Shown in pieces: positions 1-11,102 of a stretch of 64,000 nt of DNA. Made by a program: the position numbers and the translations under genes. Source of the stretch: Phialocephala subalpina (taxonomy: Eukaryota; Ascomycota; Leotiomycetes; Helotiales; Mollisiaceae). Every line of letters begins with the position of its first letter. Position 1 is the first letter of the stretch. The DNA is taken from contig FJOG01000031.1 in NCBI GenBank assembly GCA_900073065.1, positions 533,314 through 597,313 on the forward strand. Direction: 5' to 3'. A model generated the notes under the pieces. It had not been told where the DNA came from. It did no database searches and was given only the letters and a program-made list of their open reading frames with translations.

Positions 1-169
1 TTTTTAAAAGGCTTAAAAATTCTCTTAATATTATTATAATTCTAATAACGTAACTCAAATTGATTTCAAAGTAAAGCTAATAATAATATAATAATTTCGA
101 TAATTATTCTAATTAATATTATTATAAACAAAATAAAAATCATTTAATAATTAATTATATTATATAAAA

Positions 170-310
170 TAATATTTCTTATTTAATAATATAATAATAA
201 TATTAAAGATTAAGCCACTATTTATATAGCGCTATAATAGCGTCCTAGTAACGCCTAAATAGCACACTAGTCCCCTATTCCAACTAATATGTGAAACCTC
301 GTGACATGTG
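170..310. repeat. Dispersed direct repeat, copy A
   Basis: About 140 bp shared with 2450-2580 in the same orientation. Both share the tract ATTAAAGATTAAGC, then TATATAGCGCT, a run of TAACGCCTAA and a GTGAAACC...CATGTG end. Most differences between copies are C/T or G/A transitions, as expected after RIP. The first 170 bases are almost pure A+T and contain no gene I can see. The pair flanks the gene at 515-1561; whether these are solo-LTR remnants is not decided. Confidence 0.6.
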
Positions 311-514
311 CCTATCACAATATGTGAGGGGTGTGCACGGACCAGGGATTGTGAGACATGCGTCTTAACCTCATCTCCTTTCTAAGACATACGAACTCCC
401 TCAAAATCATTCATGATTCGAACCTGCCAACTTGAAGGAATCATTTTGTCAACATCAGGGCTTTTCAAGAAGATCAGATAAACATACTCAGTTCTTTACA
501 CTTTGCAGCTGTGA

Positions 515-1561
515 ATGCCATCTACGATCAATATGGCAGCAAAACGAGAATGTCGCCTTCGACTTCGAAAAGGCGAGCCTGTTAGCTATTACATACATAC
601 ATGTACAACATTCCTCGACTTATCTCGAGAGCTCCGAGACCGAATCTACTCTGAAGCCCTCATCTCGCCAAATCCAATCACCGTATGCTCAATGACGGTC
701 GACAGCTATGAACAACACTCCCTCATAGACCCTGATTGGTTCAAGGATGACGAAGGAAGAACGATCCATGAGGACAAGTACATCATTGCCTCCAAGGCTG
801 CCGTCCTCAAAGAATTAGCCTTTGGTCTTCTCCGAGCCAGCAAAACCATCGCCAGCGAAGCAGCAGTCGTGCTCTATCGCTCAAACACATTTCATTTCGG
901 GGGATCACAAGTCTGGAACCCTTTCTATGGCTGGCTTGATCTGATAGGGCTGGAAAATCGCTCCTACCTACAAAGGATATCTCTTGAATTGGTCAAACCT
1001 GAATATCTGAACCCAAACAACCTGGGCATTCGAACCCTCGGGCGAAGAAGCGACTTCCGACGCCAAAAAGTCGTTTCCTGCTCACAACCGACAGAAGAAG
1101 ATGCCTTGGACTTTGTTGATCCAGCTATTGAAGCCTGTTTCCGAATCTTGGGAATGTATGGTGCGCAATTGCAGCTGAAACTGTTGTTGGCGCCACCGTT
1201 TCTGCCAGGTGTGAATGTATGGGTTGCGAACCCTCAAACCTACGAACCGGAGCTTTGGCCGTGGTATTCGTTAGATATTCCTAGGAATATTGAGAGATGT
1301 AGAACAGAATTTTTGAGCAGGGCCGATGTCTTGTGGTTTGGCAAGGGGAGGAAGGATATGTTTTTCAAGCACGCCGAAGAGATCCGAGAGAAGGGATGGG
1401 AAGTTCTCGAGACGAAGGATGTGCATTACGTTTCTCCTCTTTTTGATTATTGGGAGACATACTTCATTCTCCGGAGGAGTTGTTGTAGCACGTTGGGAAA
1501 CCCGAGGAGTTGGTCGATGGATGGCACCTTTGAGCAATACAGGCTTATTGAGTGGCGGTAA
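515..1561 (+). CDS. 2EXR / F-box-like domain hypothetical protein
   Basis: Single-exon 348-residue protein. An N-terminal segment FLDLSRELRDRIYSEAL (about residues 32-50) matches the short helical motif (LPxELRxxIYxxAL type) that opens the large fungal 2EXR/DUF7730 family. A following stretch with LLRASKTIASEAAVVLYRSNTF is the usual second block of that family. The function of these proteins is unknown; an F-box-like adaptor role is only a suggestion from the motif. The start could also be the Met seven codons downstream. It sits between two copies of a dispersed repeat, a typical position for lineage-specific members of this family. No break is visible. Confidence 0.75.
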   Translation: MPSTINMAAKRECRLRLRKGEPVSYYIHTCTTFLDLSRELRDRIYSEALISPNPITVCSMTVDSYEQHSLIDPDWFKDDEGRTIHEDKYIIASKAAVLKELAFGLLRASKTIASEAAVVLYRSNTFHFGGSQVWNPFYGWLDLIGLENRSYLQRISLELVKPEYLNPNNLGIRTLGRRSDFRRQKVVSCSQPTEEDALDFVDPAIEACFRILGMYGAQLQLKLLLAPPFLPGVNVWVANPQTYEPELWPWYSLDIPRNIERCRTEFLSRADVLWFGKGRKDMFFKHAEEIREKGWEVLETKDVHYVSPLFDYWETYFILRRSCCSTLGNPRSWSMDGTFEQYRLIEWR

Positions 1562-1689
1562 AAGTCTCATCTTAATAAAAGGGCTCTAGTTTCGAAATTA
1601 GTTCTCATTTTGTCACTTTGTTCATCGATTTTCATGACATAAATCATGTTTTTAGTGTAATGATCATTAGCAGTTTTAGTCCATGGTGT

Positions 1690-2450
1690 GACAGCACGGT
1701 AGGAACAATGTACGTAGACAAGAGTACGATTTGACTATCTCTTAGAATCTAAAGGTAAGGAAAGAAGAAGAGGTTTGGAGGGGAAGCAGCTACATATGCA
1801 CTTGGGCATATGCCTATCACGTGCTAGTTTTAGCACGAAGTTTGTGACGGCACGTAAGAGACATAAGGCACAGATAAGTCGGCGACAACGTATCTCACGA
1901 TCCCGAACATCACGTGCGTCTTGGCCCCGAGGCTCGACAGCCTCGCTGCACAGAGAAGCCAAAAGCGACAGGTCAAGTGATGAATCATACGGATCATTGG
2001 AATCATTGGGCATGATCGAAATGATCGGAAGGATTCATCTTAAATGAGGTTCTATATAAGTTCAGATAGTTTCCCAGATAGTAGAGCTTCGTGCTCAAAT
2101 TCATATAGCAATTTACTCTTACTTGTAACGTCTTAGTTCTATCTAAGAAACCGTGTGACTTTACTTCATAGCTGATACCAACCAACGCTTCTACTACGCC
2201 GCGTAGAAGACAGTACCCAGAAACGTTATAGTACTGTCTGTGATCTCCTAGATTCTGCCTATGTACGAGGATCCAAAGCCAAGGAGAGGAGAAGAAGAAG
2301 AAAGGCGGCCGAGGAACGACAGTGCTATATGTACAGGAGAGGGGCTACTAGCGTTTCATGAGCCGGGCTCAGGAAGAGGTCGGCTGACGTGGGAGATCTC
2401 CCACATCAGCTGACTCCAATGGCACGTGATATCAGAACTGTCACAACTTA
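1690..2450. other. Intergenic, possible LTR-like remnant
   Basis: No convincing gene. The stretch has a TATA-like CTATATAAG at about 2050 followed by pyrimidine-rich sequence, CACGTG motifs, and at 2270-2310 a purine-rich tract (GATCCAAAGCCAAGGAGAG) that resembles GATCTAAAGCTAAGGAGAG at 34125-34143. This suggests a shared, RIP-altered LTR-type repeat, but I could not define its ends. Confidence 0.3.
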
Positions 2451-2580
2451 TTTAGTAATATAATAGTGATATTAAAGATTAAGCTATTGCTTATATAGCG
2501 CTGTAATAGTGCCTGAATAACGCCTAAGTAGCGCACCAGCCCCCTATTCTAGCTAACATGTGAAACCCCGTGGCATGTGT
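2450..2580. repeat. Dispersed direct repeat, copy B
   Basis: Partner of the repeat at 170-310. This copy is more GC-rich (for example GCGCACC and CCCCGTGGCATGTG where copy A has GCACACT and CCTCGTGACATGTG), so copy A looks the more RIP-mutated of the two. Confidence 0.6.
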
Positions 2581-2639
2581 CTGTTATAGGAGAGGGTGAG
2601 CCGAGGGTGATTAGCGGCTGAGTAGAAGCGGCGAGCTTA

Positions 2640-3760
2640 CTAACCGACCTTGGGACGAAGAAAAAAAAGTTGTGTTCAACTGCCAAAGTAGTTGGTCCAA
2701 AGCGATGGCACTGCCGTATTGCCTTTGGCCCCATCAAAATAAATTGCATTCTGCTGGGCATGTACAATGGTGTAGAGCGTCGACACAGGAGTGCTACCAA
2801 CATTTCCGGGAGAGTTTGCTACCACTTTGGTCAACTTGGGAGAAACACACGTTCGGAAAAACCAACCAAATGCAAACACGGGCCAACTATTACCGATTGC
2901 TCGATAGTTCGTGTCCTGCGTATTGGGCAAGACGCCACTATTGAGGAAGGTTCCATGGACTGTACCATCAGACCCAGATTAGTACGTCATTGGCAAACTT
3001 GCTGCAGTTGACCAGTACCAGTGGCCCCAGTGAGTTGCATCGTCAGCATAATCTGCATTGAATTCGCTCTGGGTTTTTCTCCATGATTTGTGACTTGAAA
3101 CCCCGTTCTCGACGGTGTAGCCACAATACGTCAATCTTTGTATTTCACACGGAAATCAGTGAACGTACCTCCACTGCGCAACATCGCCATTGTGAATTGA
3201 CACCCATTCTACTCAATCATTAGAACCCAGTCTCCGATTCAGAAAGGGTAAGGCAGAGAAATACCAGCTGGAGTACCCGCATAAAGCTGCACGGAATGTG
3301 TGGCACTATCAATAGCAGCAACAGTGACACTTAGATAAGACCCAATGACAGATTGGCGTTTGGGGTCTGTCGGCGTGATAGGTGACAAGAACGTGACGTT
3401 CATTGACACCTTTCCTGCGATATTCATAATCTGGTTTGAGTAACACTGGGAGGAAAGAAGCCATTTACTTGTGCCGCTCCCATCTAGGTGTAGGTAGTTC
3501 CATCAACTTTGATGAAACCTGTCCATGCTGTCACAGCACCGTTCGAGCCAGCCACAGGACCTGGTCGAGGTCCGCTGTCCACAGGTTAGCTGATTCCTGG
3601 AGCTTGGGATAGACCCTGACGGTCGTGTTGTAGTCGAACCGGAGCACTTATGCCCAAAATCGCCTGTGTCATTGTCAATAAAGGAAAGTGAAGACGTTTG
3701 AAATAACTGACGTCCGGGATCCGGGCAAGACTCCTCCGCTGCCTCCATCACTCCCAACTT
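2640..3760 (-). pseudogene. Glutaminase A-like (GtaA family) relic
   Basis: Reading the minus strand in shifting frames recovers pieces in the order expected for secreted fungal glutaminase A: near 3530-3480 a piece TAWTGFIKVDGTTYT; at 3427-3239 a piece with VTFLSPITPTDPKRQS and SYLSVTVAAIDSATHSVQLY; and at 2930-2676 a C-proximal piece with NSWPVFAFG, VVANSPGNVGSTPVSTLYT, AIYFDGA and VPSLWTNYFGS. These blocks belong to the family that hydrolyses L-glutamine to glutamate outside the cell. Frame changes and stops separate the blocks, and most of the middle and both ends are missing, so this is a decayed copy. Assignment rests on recalled family motifs. Confidence 0.7.
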
Positions 3761-4039
3761 CTAACCAAGTGTTCATATACGGCGAGTAGCTTAGACATGT
3801 TAGACCCCTCTATAGAATTCAGGAATTTGCATACCTGCGAGAGGGATGGCAGAAGGCCGCGCTGGGCTGAACTTTGAGCCGTAGACGAAGCTACCAAGAT
3901 CCCCAAATCAAGGCAAGAAGATGAGACTTCATCGTTGCGCTCCCAGACCAAAAATGGTTAGAACAGAAATGTTGTACGTTGCAAGAACAATAAAGAGGGA
4001 AATGAATGATCATATACTGATTGATGGAACCACTGATAC

Positions 4040-4760
4040 CCCGCGCGGAATTGCTGCAAAATGAGGAGAACGAAAACTGAGGAAAGCACCGAGAAGAGGA
4101 TGACTAGTAAGACAAGCCACATCAAGGAACACAAACTATGTATGTTCTACCCATGTCATCTGCGTGAAAGCGGATACTCGAAGGCAGTCATATGGAACGC
4201 CCATGACGACTGTCCATGCCGGACATGTATCGCAGCTTACAAGAACGGCTGTGCAGACCGACAACCTTGTCAACCTCAAAGAAGGATCGACAACCCAGTA
4301 TATCCTCGACGCTACTGGCTAGGCCCCTGGTTTTTCGAGGGTTTCGACACGGTCGGCGAGATCGTCGAAATCGGAAGTGGTGTTACAGGTTTTGAGAAAG
4401 GCCAAAAAGTCGTCACCTTTGCAACAGGAATTGGACCAGGTATTGAAACAATGTCATAATTTTATTTGAATGTGTTAATTGAGAACATTTTAGCGAAATA
4501 TAGCGCTTTTGAACAGTATTTTCTCGCCCAAGCTTCCACTTCATGGACCTTCGGGTTCAAGCTTCCTCGAGTAAGTATTTGATCCTATTTTCTATCAGTC
4601 CACTTTATCTTCCCACAATACTTCTCGCAGCGAACTGACGTCCCCGTAGTTCCCTGGCAGCATCTCTCCTTTGCACACCGGAAACTCCTTCAACAGCCAT
4701 CGTCCAAGTCCACCGTGATGTCCTCAGTGGCAGATTGTCCCACTATCAAAGACGCCAACG
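4040..4760 (+). pseudogene. Zinc-type alcohol dehydrogenase-like (MDR) fragment
   Basis: The segment GFDTVGEIVEIGSGVTGFEKGQKVV (about 4340-4415) is the GroES-like catalytic-domain signature of medium-chain dehydrogenases/quinone oxidoreductases. After a break, about 4495-4570 reads KYSAFEQYFLAQASTSW, the matching next block (YAAFQQY-type). A degraded alanine-rich stretch near 4660-4700 may be the start of the Rossmann domain. There is no NAD(P)-binding domain in frame and the N-terminus is unlike the family, so the gene is dead. Substrate cannot be inferred. Confidence 0.6.
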
Positions 4761-5129
4761 AGAACCCCACCAAGCCTTCGGCGAACACAAGATTTACCAA
4801 TCCTCTCCTCGCACACAACGCGATAATGAGAGTGACCATAATACACGAAGTTCGTCTGCATAACATATAGATGATAGTGTAGCGTTCAGAAATTGTGGCG
4901 AAGATATTCTCTCAATCTGGAATAGCGGAAGTTGATGCATATTATGGACATCTAGAGATGTAGGGAAGGGATAAAATATGTTGTTCTAGGCACATACTTT
5001 GGTATTCTGTCATGGACTGGCTACCATAATTGTATTCTTAGTTTCGCACGCTTGGAGTGAAGCAATAAGCACCTTTAACAAACCATACATTTTGGATTGC
5101 ATCTGCGCAGTATAGATGGCAAAGCCTCC

Positions 5130-5410
5130 ATGCCACAAGCTTCCTCTCTATGCCACAATATTGTCATCCTCACTGCGATTCCCCTAAACTCTTCTCAAGC
5201 AACAAGCTTCCTCTCCACATCATAGGCCTCTTCTCTCCGCCACGAGCCTCCTCTACCTGCCACAAGCTTCCTCTCTATGTCGCAGTTCTCCTCCGTTCTT
5301 CTCAACGCCACAAACTCCTTCTCCACACGGCAAGCTTCCTCTCCATATTATAGCTCTGCATGGTGCAGCTCTCCGCCATGTTACAGCTCTCCAGTCCGTT
5401 GCAGAATCCC
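5130..5410. repeat. Degenerate CT-rich minisatellite
   Basis: About eight imperfect copies of a unit built on CACAAGCTTCCTCTC, alternating with CTCTCCGCCA/CTCTCCACA variants. Spacing varies from roughly 20 to 45 bp. HindIII-like AAGCTT recurs in many units. No coding capacity is evident; the surrounding 4770-6450 region otherwise holds no gene I can support. Confidence 0.6.
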
Positions 5411-6066
5411 TGCAGATAATTTCTCTCCGCTGATCGGATTATGGGTTGGAACATTCCCATCATGGACAGCAATTGTATGTTTCAACTGGGCCCCTTGGTT
5501 CTATGTTTTGATAGTCTCGTTGCGGGTCGTGGTTGTATTCTCGGGATGGGCTATCTCTTCCTAAATGGAGATGAGCAACGGCATGTCGTGAATGGATAAT
5601 GTTTTCTTGCATACCTTCAACCGCAGACAGTATCCATTGTGAATGATAGATCAGAATATCATCAAGACTGACCTGCTCCACATCTATACTCCTTCATGGA
5701 AAAGGGCGGGGAGCAGTGCAATTTTTCGGACTGATATATCAGTAGATCATCTAAACGGAGCAAGAAAGGCAAGCCGAGTCAGCTTTGAATGTTGAGATGA
5801 TGCAGCGGCCTTTGGTGCCATGGAAGGCAGTGTGATTTCTCTGGCGCACAAAAGGCTGTCGAAGCGCTACTGCTAGGAAGTAAACTCATTGGCTTATCAC
5901 GTGATAATAATGCAAGTGGATATTTACAAACCCACGCAGTCGACATCAACGATGTATGGTAGCGTATTAATAGGTTAGAAACATTAGGATAAGGATTAGA
6001 AGTCATCTGCTAATAGAACTTATGGCAGCTTAGAGCGTTGCATGAACTCGAAACGCAGCCGAGTCG

Positions 6067-6115
6067 CCGACAGAAGCGGTTGACAGAAAGCGGCCGACAG
6101 AAAGCGGCCGACAGA
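6067..6115. repeat. Short tandem repeat (15-bp unit)
   Basis: Three head-to-tail copies of a unit close to GACAGAAAGCGGCC; the first copy is slightly diverged (AGCGGTT). The surrounding 5410-6280 sequence shows no recognisable gene. Confidence 0.65.
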
Positions 6116-6284
6116 TATGCTACATACACCACTAACATATCCCAAAGCAGTAGGAGGTAGCTGACGAAAACCAAGGTCGCCTGACCTTGCTCAAGCATCC
6201 AATTCACGGCCTGCATAAGTACCCGGTGGCTTTGTTCACGGCAAGGCTTAGTAGCCGCGGCCGCGAGGGTTCTATTTTTATTAA

Positions 6285-6453
6285 AATAACTATATATACA
6301 CGATAGTTCTCTCCCAAACCATCTATATTCTATACATCAATTTCATTTCAATCATTGCATTTCCTCGATATTTCCTTAACTCCACAAATTTATTAACACT
6401 ACTTTCTCTTTTTCAAAAATCGCCTTTTTCGATATTTCTATTTCCATTTCAAG
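6285..6453 (+). promoter_or_regulatory. TATA-like element and pyrimidine-rich leader of the secreted-protein gene
   Basis: CTATATATACA at about 6288-6298 lies some 160 bp upstream of the ATG at 6454. The stretch between is strongly C/T-rich (TTTCTC, CCTCGATATTTCC, CTTTTTC), a layout common in highly expressed fungal genes for small secreted proteins. This is inferred from composition only. Confidence 0.4.
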
Positions 6454-6887
6454 ATGTTCACTACTGTTAGTAGTCTATCTCTTTTAGAATGATATTTTAC
6501 AACCATCAACTAACATATTCTCAGCAAGCCTTTGTTACTCTCACTGCCATCTTGGCTTTTACTAGTGCAACTCCAGTTGTGAAACGCCAAAATAATTTCG
6601 CTGTCTCTATGACATCTTTCACCGACACGACTTGCAGTACAGTGCTTCAGAGCAACATTGATCTGAGTGCAAACACCGAAACTCCACTTCCTTCCAACTT
6701 GCAAACGGGTGTAGGCTTTGAAGGGAACTTCTTGGATGCCGCCGCTAGTTGTGCTGTGCTAGGATTCGCAGATGCCGAATGCGCTAGCCAGCAGAGCGAG
6801 GTTATTTCATTGAACGTGGCGGGCCAAACGCCTACTTGCACATCAACGTCATTCGCAATCGCTTGTATCCAGGTGATTTGTGAATAG
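6454..6887 (+). CDS. Small secreted cysteine-rich protein (effector-like)
   Basis: Two exons: 6454-6465 (MFTT) and 6525-6887, joined in phase over a 59-nt intron that starts GTTAGT, has a CTAAC branch motif and ends CTCAG. The product is about 124 residues. Residues 1-20 (MFTTQAFVTLTAILAFTSAT) look like a signal peptide, followed by PVVKRQ with a Kex2-type KR site. The mature part has six cysteines (CSTV, SCAV, ECAS, TCTS, ACIQ, ICE), enough for three disulfides, with no known domain. Size, cysteine count and secretion signal fit effector-like proteins, but no function can be assigned. A start at 6489 would lose the signal peptide, so the spliced start is preferred. Confidence 0.75.
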
Positions 6888-7094
6888 AGTAGAGGTCTGT
6901 GGGTCTATAGGTCTTAAGCAGGGAGCAGTTGAAGGATAAAGGACTCTCGTTTAGAAGGTTGGCGTCGGCGTTGGGCATTGCGGGATGTGGATCTAAGTTA
7001 AGGTCATTCAACTTATAAAATACCAAAAAAAGTTTAAAAATGGGCAACATCTGAATTTGGAGTCAAAATTTTCCACTATCCTTATAAGGCGATC

Positions 7095-8811
7095 CTATTC
7101 CTCAGAATAGCGTTCGCGGGGGAAGTAGCGTTCTCTCTCGCCAAAAAAGGAAGTTCCTTTCCTGCTCTGTCTCCTTGGCGACCCCTCATCATATTCAGCC
7201 CACGGCATCTTACCATTAACAAACACAATAAGCTCTCTGCAAACCTCTCCGCAACAACCTTTTGCTCATCATCCAAAAACTCATTGTAATTCTGAAAAAT
7301 ATAGGCGACATCAAGAACATGTGTAGCTCTCCCTCCTTTCCATGGACCGTCCCAGGGATTCGGCTCATCGAAATAGTACGCGAATTTCTTTCCCAGCCAG
7401 CCTTTGGCAAATGTCAAGGTGGGGGCGTGGAATGCGATATCGTTGGCGAAATTGAGAATTCCGAGGAAAGCTTCGTCGTCGGATATGTCGGAGCGGATGT
7501 TGTATGCTTGTAAGACCGAGTCTCCCGCGTCGGGGAGCGATTTTTGGATTGAGGTGGTGAAAGCTGCTCTGCAACCGGCTTTTCGGGGGTGAAGCATGAA
7601 GCTGAATATGCTTCCCTGTTCCCATGATGATCTGTGTTTCTTGATACATCCGCCTCACTCTCATAGTCAAGCAAACTCACATCGAATTCAACATCGCCAA
7701 TCAGCAATTCAACAGAAGTCTTACCCGGCAATGCGGCGGAAGCCTTCGAACCCGCCTCTTCAAAAGAAAGTCGGTTGAGTATAATATCGCCATCAATGGA
7801 TGGCATCAAGGGAATCTGAGGTCCAAGTTTGCCCACAACCCCACCCATCGGTATTTCCAGAAACTTTTCGATCCTTTCCTCTGGACCAAGTTCTTGAATC
7901 CCAAGTGCTTCAAGCACAGAGTTATACGCAAACTCGGTGACTAGAGGCGGTAGTGCCTTGAGCATCCACGAAGTACCACTCATAGCAATGAATCGTTTGA
8001 AAAGTGGTTCCTTGGACTGTAGATGAAAGGTTGCAGAAACTTGCAGTCAGATCAGTACAGGGCTACTATCCAGGCGAGAAACTTACTGGCGCCAGCACTC
8101 TCGCCAATCCAGGTGATATTCGAACCATCACCACCAAATCCTGAGATATGCTTCTTGATCCAACTTAAAGCTACTTTCTGATCCCACAACCCGTTGTTCG
8201 GTTTATACCCCGCCTTGACCAGTTCCCCGGAGGTGAGAAATCCGTTTACCGCAAGTCGGTAGCTGCCCCGAGTCAACCTCTATATATCCAGGCAAGAAAT
8301 GGAAATTATACTTCACACCCACTCCAATAACCGGAAGGCCTTTCTCCGCAGATAATTTGACGAACTTCACAAGGTCATATTGGGGCCACGCATTGGAACC
8401 AAGGTGGAATCCACCACCATGAAAGAATGCAAACACCGGTAGATTCTTTGCTACTCCGTTTCCAAGTTCTAGAACTGATATATTCAGGTTTAAGCAATCG
8501 ATGTCTGATTGTGGGAGTTCGGGATGTGGGAGAGTGTGCTAGATGATGTTGAATTCCATATCACACCCAATCGGTGGACCAGGAGCTGTCGGCCTGCGAT
8601 CTGGTATCAGCATATCCCAAAATGTGCTGGATGGGAATGAGAGGTACCCAAGCTTAGTTGCATCGATTGAGCTTCCGGGTGTTCCATCATATAATTCCGC
8701 CGCTGATAATCGGTTTTTGAGTGATGCATATTTGATTCCTAGGTATTGGGTTACACCACCCACGGACACGCCTGTCAAGTCACCGAAAGAAGCATGCTTC
8801 AAGACTGCCAT
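7095..8811 (-). pseudogene. Type-B carboxylesterase/lipase, recently inactivated
   Basis: Alpha/beta-hydrolase of the type-B carboxylesterase family, hydrolysing carboxylic esters. On the minus strand it starts MAVLKHASFGDLTGVSV at 8811 and shows the oxyanion-hole block FFHGGGFHLGS (about 8430) and the nucleophile elbow GESAGA (about 8098). Three GT-AG introns restore continuity: donor GTATAA after GVGVN (about 8306-8257), donor GTAAGT after GESAGA, and donor GTGAGT after LLIGDVEFD (about 7690). Two lesions remain. An in-frame TAG at 8541-8539 follows MEFNII, where Gln is expected. Near 7233 a frame change in RFAES|LIVFVNGKMPW pushes the true C-terminus, ending at 7095, out of frame. It lies head-to-head with the P450 at 9431, suggesting a detoxification partnership. 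Confidence 0.75.
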
Positions 8812-9430
8812 TTTGAAGGATTTTTTTGACCCTTTGGAAAATCTTGAAAGGCGAACGAGGGGTTTTGAAGATGCAGAAAGTTTCTGGGTGGACTGTCTGC
8901 ATAGGTCGTTTCTAATTGATCTCGGGGCGCTGAATGATGCCAAGTACAATCTGTGACCTTTAGGCGCCCAGTCCCCGCAGTCCCCGCAGTCCCCCGCATG
9001 CAAGGAAAAAATACTGAGTGCTTCCAAAATTTTCACATACTCGCTCGTCTCACTATAGGATTAAGACGGGGCGCAAATATTAGCTGAATCGCGAGATTTG
9101 TTTGTACGTCGGAACTGAATGTAGAACCTTATTTCCCGTGGGGAGCTGATTACATTCTTCCTACAATCACCAGCCTTTCCACCGCCCTTCAAAAATAAAC
9201 TTGTCCAACCCACTTGAGCTCCCCTCACTCATCCCTCGTTAGTGTATATTTGAGAGAAGGTGGGGTTCCTTAGGTGGGGAGCCGAGCAGGGGGAGGTTTC
9301 GCTTACGCCATTTCTGCCCGTGATCCTGAATTGTTTTTTGGAATGGAACTCCATTCAAATAGTGCTTTTTAAATTCTACTCTCACCGGCCCAATTGTTTT
9401 CATGGATTAAAGATTTTTCTCCGTGACAGA

Positions 9431-11102
9431 ATGTTGGACCAAGCTTACATTCCTTTCGCAGTAGCTGCACTAGTCCTAGGTCTCGTGAAAGTAATCGACG
9501 ATTATATCAGAGATTCGAAATACAAACTCCCGCCACAAGTCCCCGGAGTGCCGTTCTTCGGAAATGCACTGCAGATTCCTCCATCTCAGCAAGGTCCGTG
9601 GGCAAAGGAGCTGGCCGATAAATATGGAGAAATGTGAGTAAATTGAGTCGGACTAAAAAGAGTCCGAATTTAACAATCTTAAAGGTTTACTATCAAACTC
9701 AACGGCCAGACTTGGGTGTTTTTGAACTCGTCACGAGTGGTCTACGACCTTATGGAGAGAAGAGCGGGAATTTACTGTTCCAGACCCCCATTTCCAATGC
9801 CACAGGGTATTATGTCTGGAGACTCGAGAATCGTGTTGATGCCGTACGGGGAGAAATGGAGGGGAGTGCGGAAAGTCATGCACAACATCCTGGGCTCGCG
9901 GCAATTAAATCTCTACAAAGATTTTCAAGAACTGGAATCGAGACACCTTTTGTACAACTACCTCCATAATCCGGACCGTTGGTTCTCGGCAAATGGACGA
10001 TATTCGAATAGCGTTATCATGAGTGTGGTGTTTGGAAGACGTTCAGATCTTGGTGATCCAGATGTTGAGGAGTTATTTGAGACTGTGGAGGAATTTCTGA
10101 GGGAACAACAACCCGGTATGAATCTCGTGGATGGATTTCCGATCCTGGACAATTTGCCAAAGCCGCTTCAATGGTGGCGACCAAAAGGCCAACGAATTTT
10201 TGAGAAAACTCGGAAGTGAGTCTAAATACAACCTCATCGGCAATGATATGCTAACGCGGAAAAGCGTCTACAAGAGAGAGCTTGATAGACTTTCAGCAAA
10301 AATCGCTGCGGGAACAGCAAGGGACTGCTTTGCCATGGAGTTCCTTAAAACTATCAACTCAAAGACTGATGAAACACAAACCATCTTCACCCTGGGAACC
10401 CTAATGGAGGCAGGGTCTGATACGACACGAGTATCATTAGGACAGATCATTGCAGGAGCAGCAACCTACCCTGATTGGGTGGTTCGTGCCAGAGAGCAGC
10501 TGGATGCTGTATGCGGAGATGCAAAAAGACTTCCCGAATTCGCAGACCGAAAGAACCTTCCCTACATAACAGCCGTTGTGAAAGAGGGCTTCCGGTGGAG
10601 ACCTAACATCGCTGAGATTGGAGTACCTACTTTGTTGATCAAAGATGATGAGTATGAAGGATATAAGTTTAAAGCGGGGACAATCTTTACTTGGAATGCG
10701 TGGGCGATTTCTTTGAGCCCGAAGGAGTATAAACAACCGGAGCGGTTCTGGCCTGAGAGATTTATGAATGATGATCTGAACAATGCGTTGAAAGGTCATT
10801 GGGCATTTGGGCCGGGGAGACGAGTCTGTGCTGGATGGAGCGTTGGCGAGAGCAATGTCTGGATTGCGATTGCACGCCTCCTCTATTGCTTTGATTTTCA
10901 CCAAGTCCCAGTAAGCATTTACAATCCGAATCAACTTGTTGAGTTAGCTAACGATTCACAGGGGAAGCCGATTGATACCCTGACCATACCTTAGTTCACG
11001 GGTAACAAAGCACAATTCGATGTTGACATCAAAGTCAGAAGTGAAGCTCATGCTGCTTTGATAGAGAGAGATTGTTCTGAAGCTGTCAACACCAAATACT
11101 GA
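9431..11102 (+). pseudogene. Cytochrome P450 with late in-frame TAG
   Basis: Microsomal P450 monooxygenase: N-terminal anchor AYIPFAVAALVLGLV, proline-rich hinge LPPQVPGVPFFGN, I-helix AGSDTT, ExxR in KEGFRWRP and haem loop FGPGRRVCAG (about 10806). Exons are 9431-9633, 9685-10215, 10265-10910 and 10962 onward, all with GT-AG introns in phase. A TAG at 10992-10994 stops it at 470 residues, after DTLTIP. The same frame continues FTGNKAQFDVDIKVRSEAH and ends at a TGA at 11100-11102, giving the usual length of about 506. Gln would fit at the TAG, i.e. CAG to TAG. All catalytic parts lie before the stop, so the truncated product could still fold. Substrate unknown; neighbours are an esterase, another P450 and an MFS pump. 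Confidence 0.75.

Noticed and set aside
5779..6216. Two minus-strand ORFs with hydrophobic segments
   Set aside because: No homology-like motifs, one overlaps tandem repeats, and no promoter or splice context supports them.
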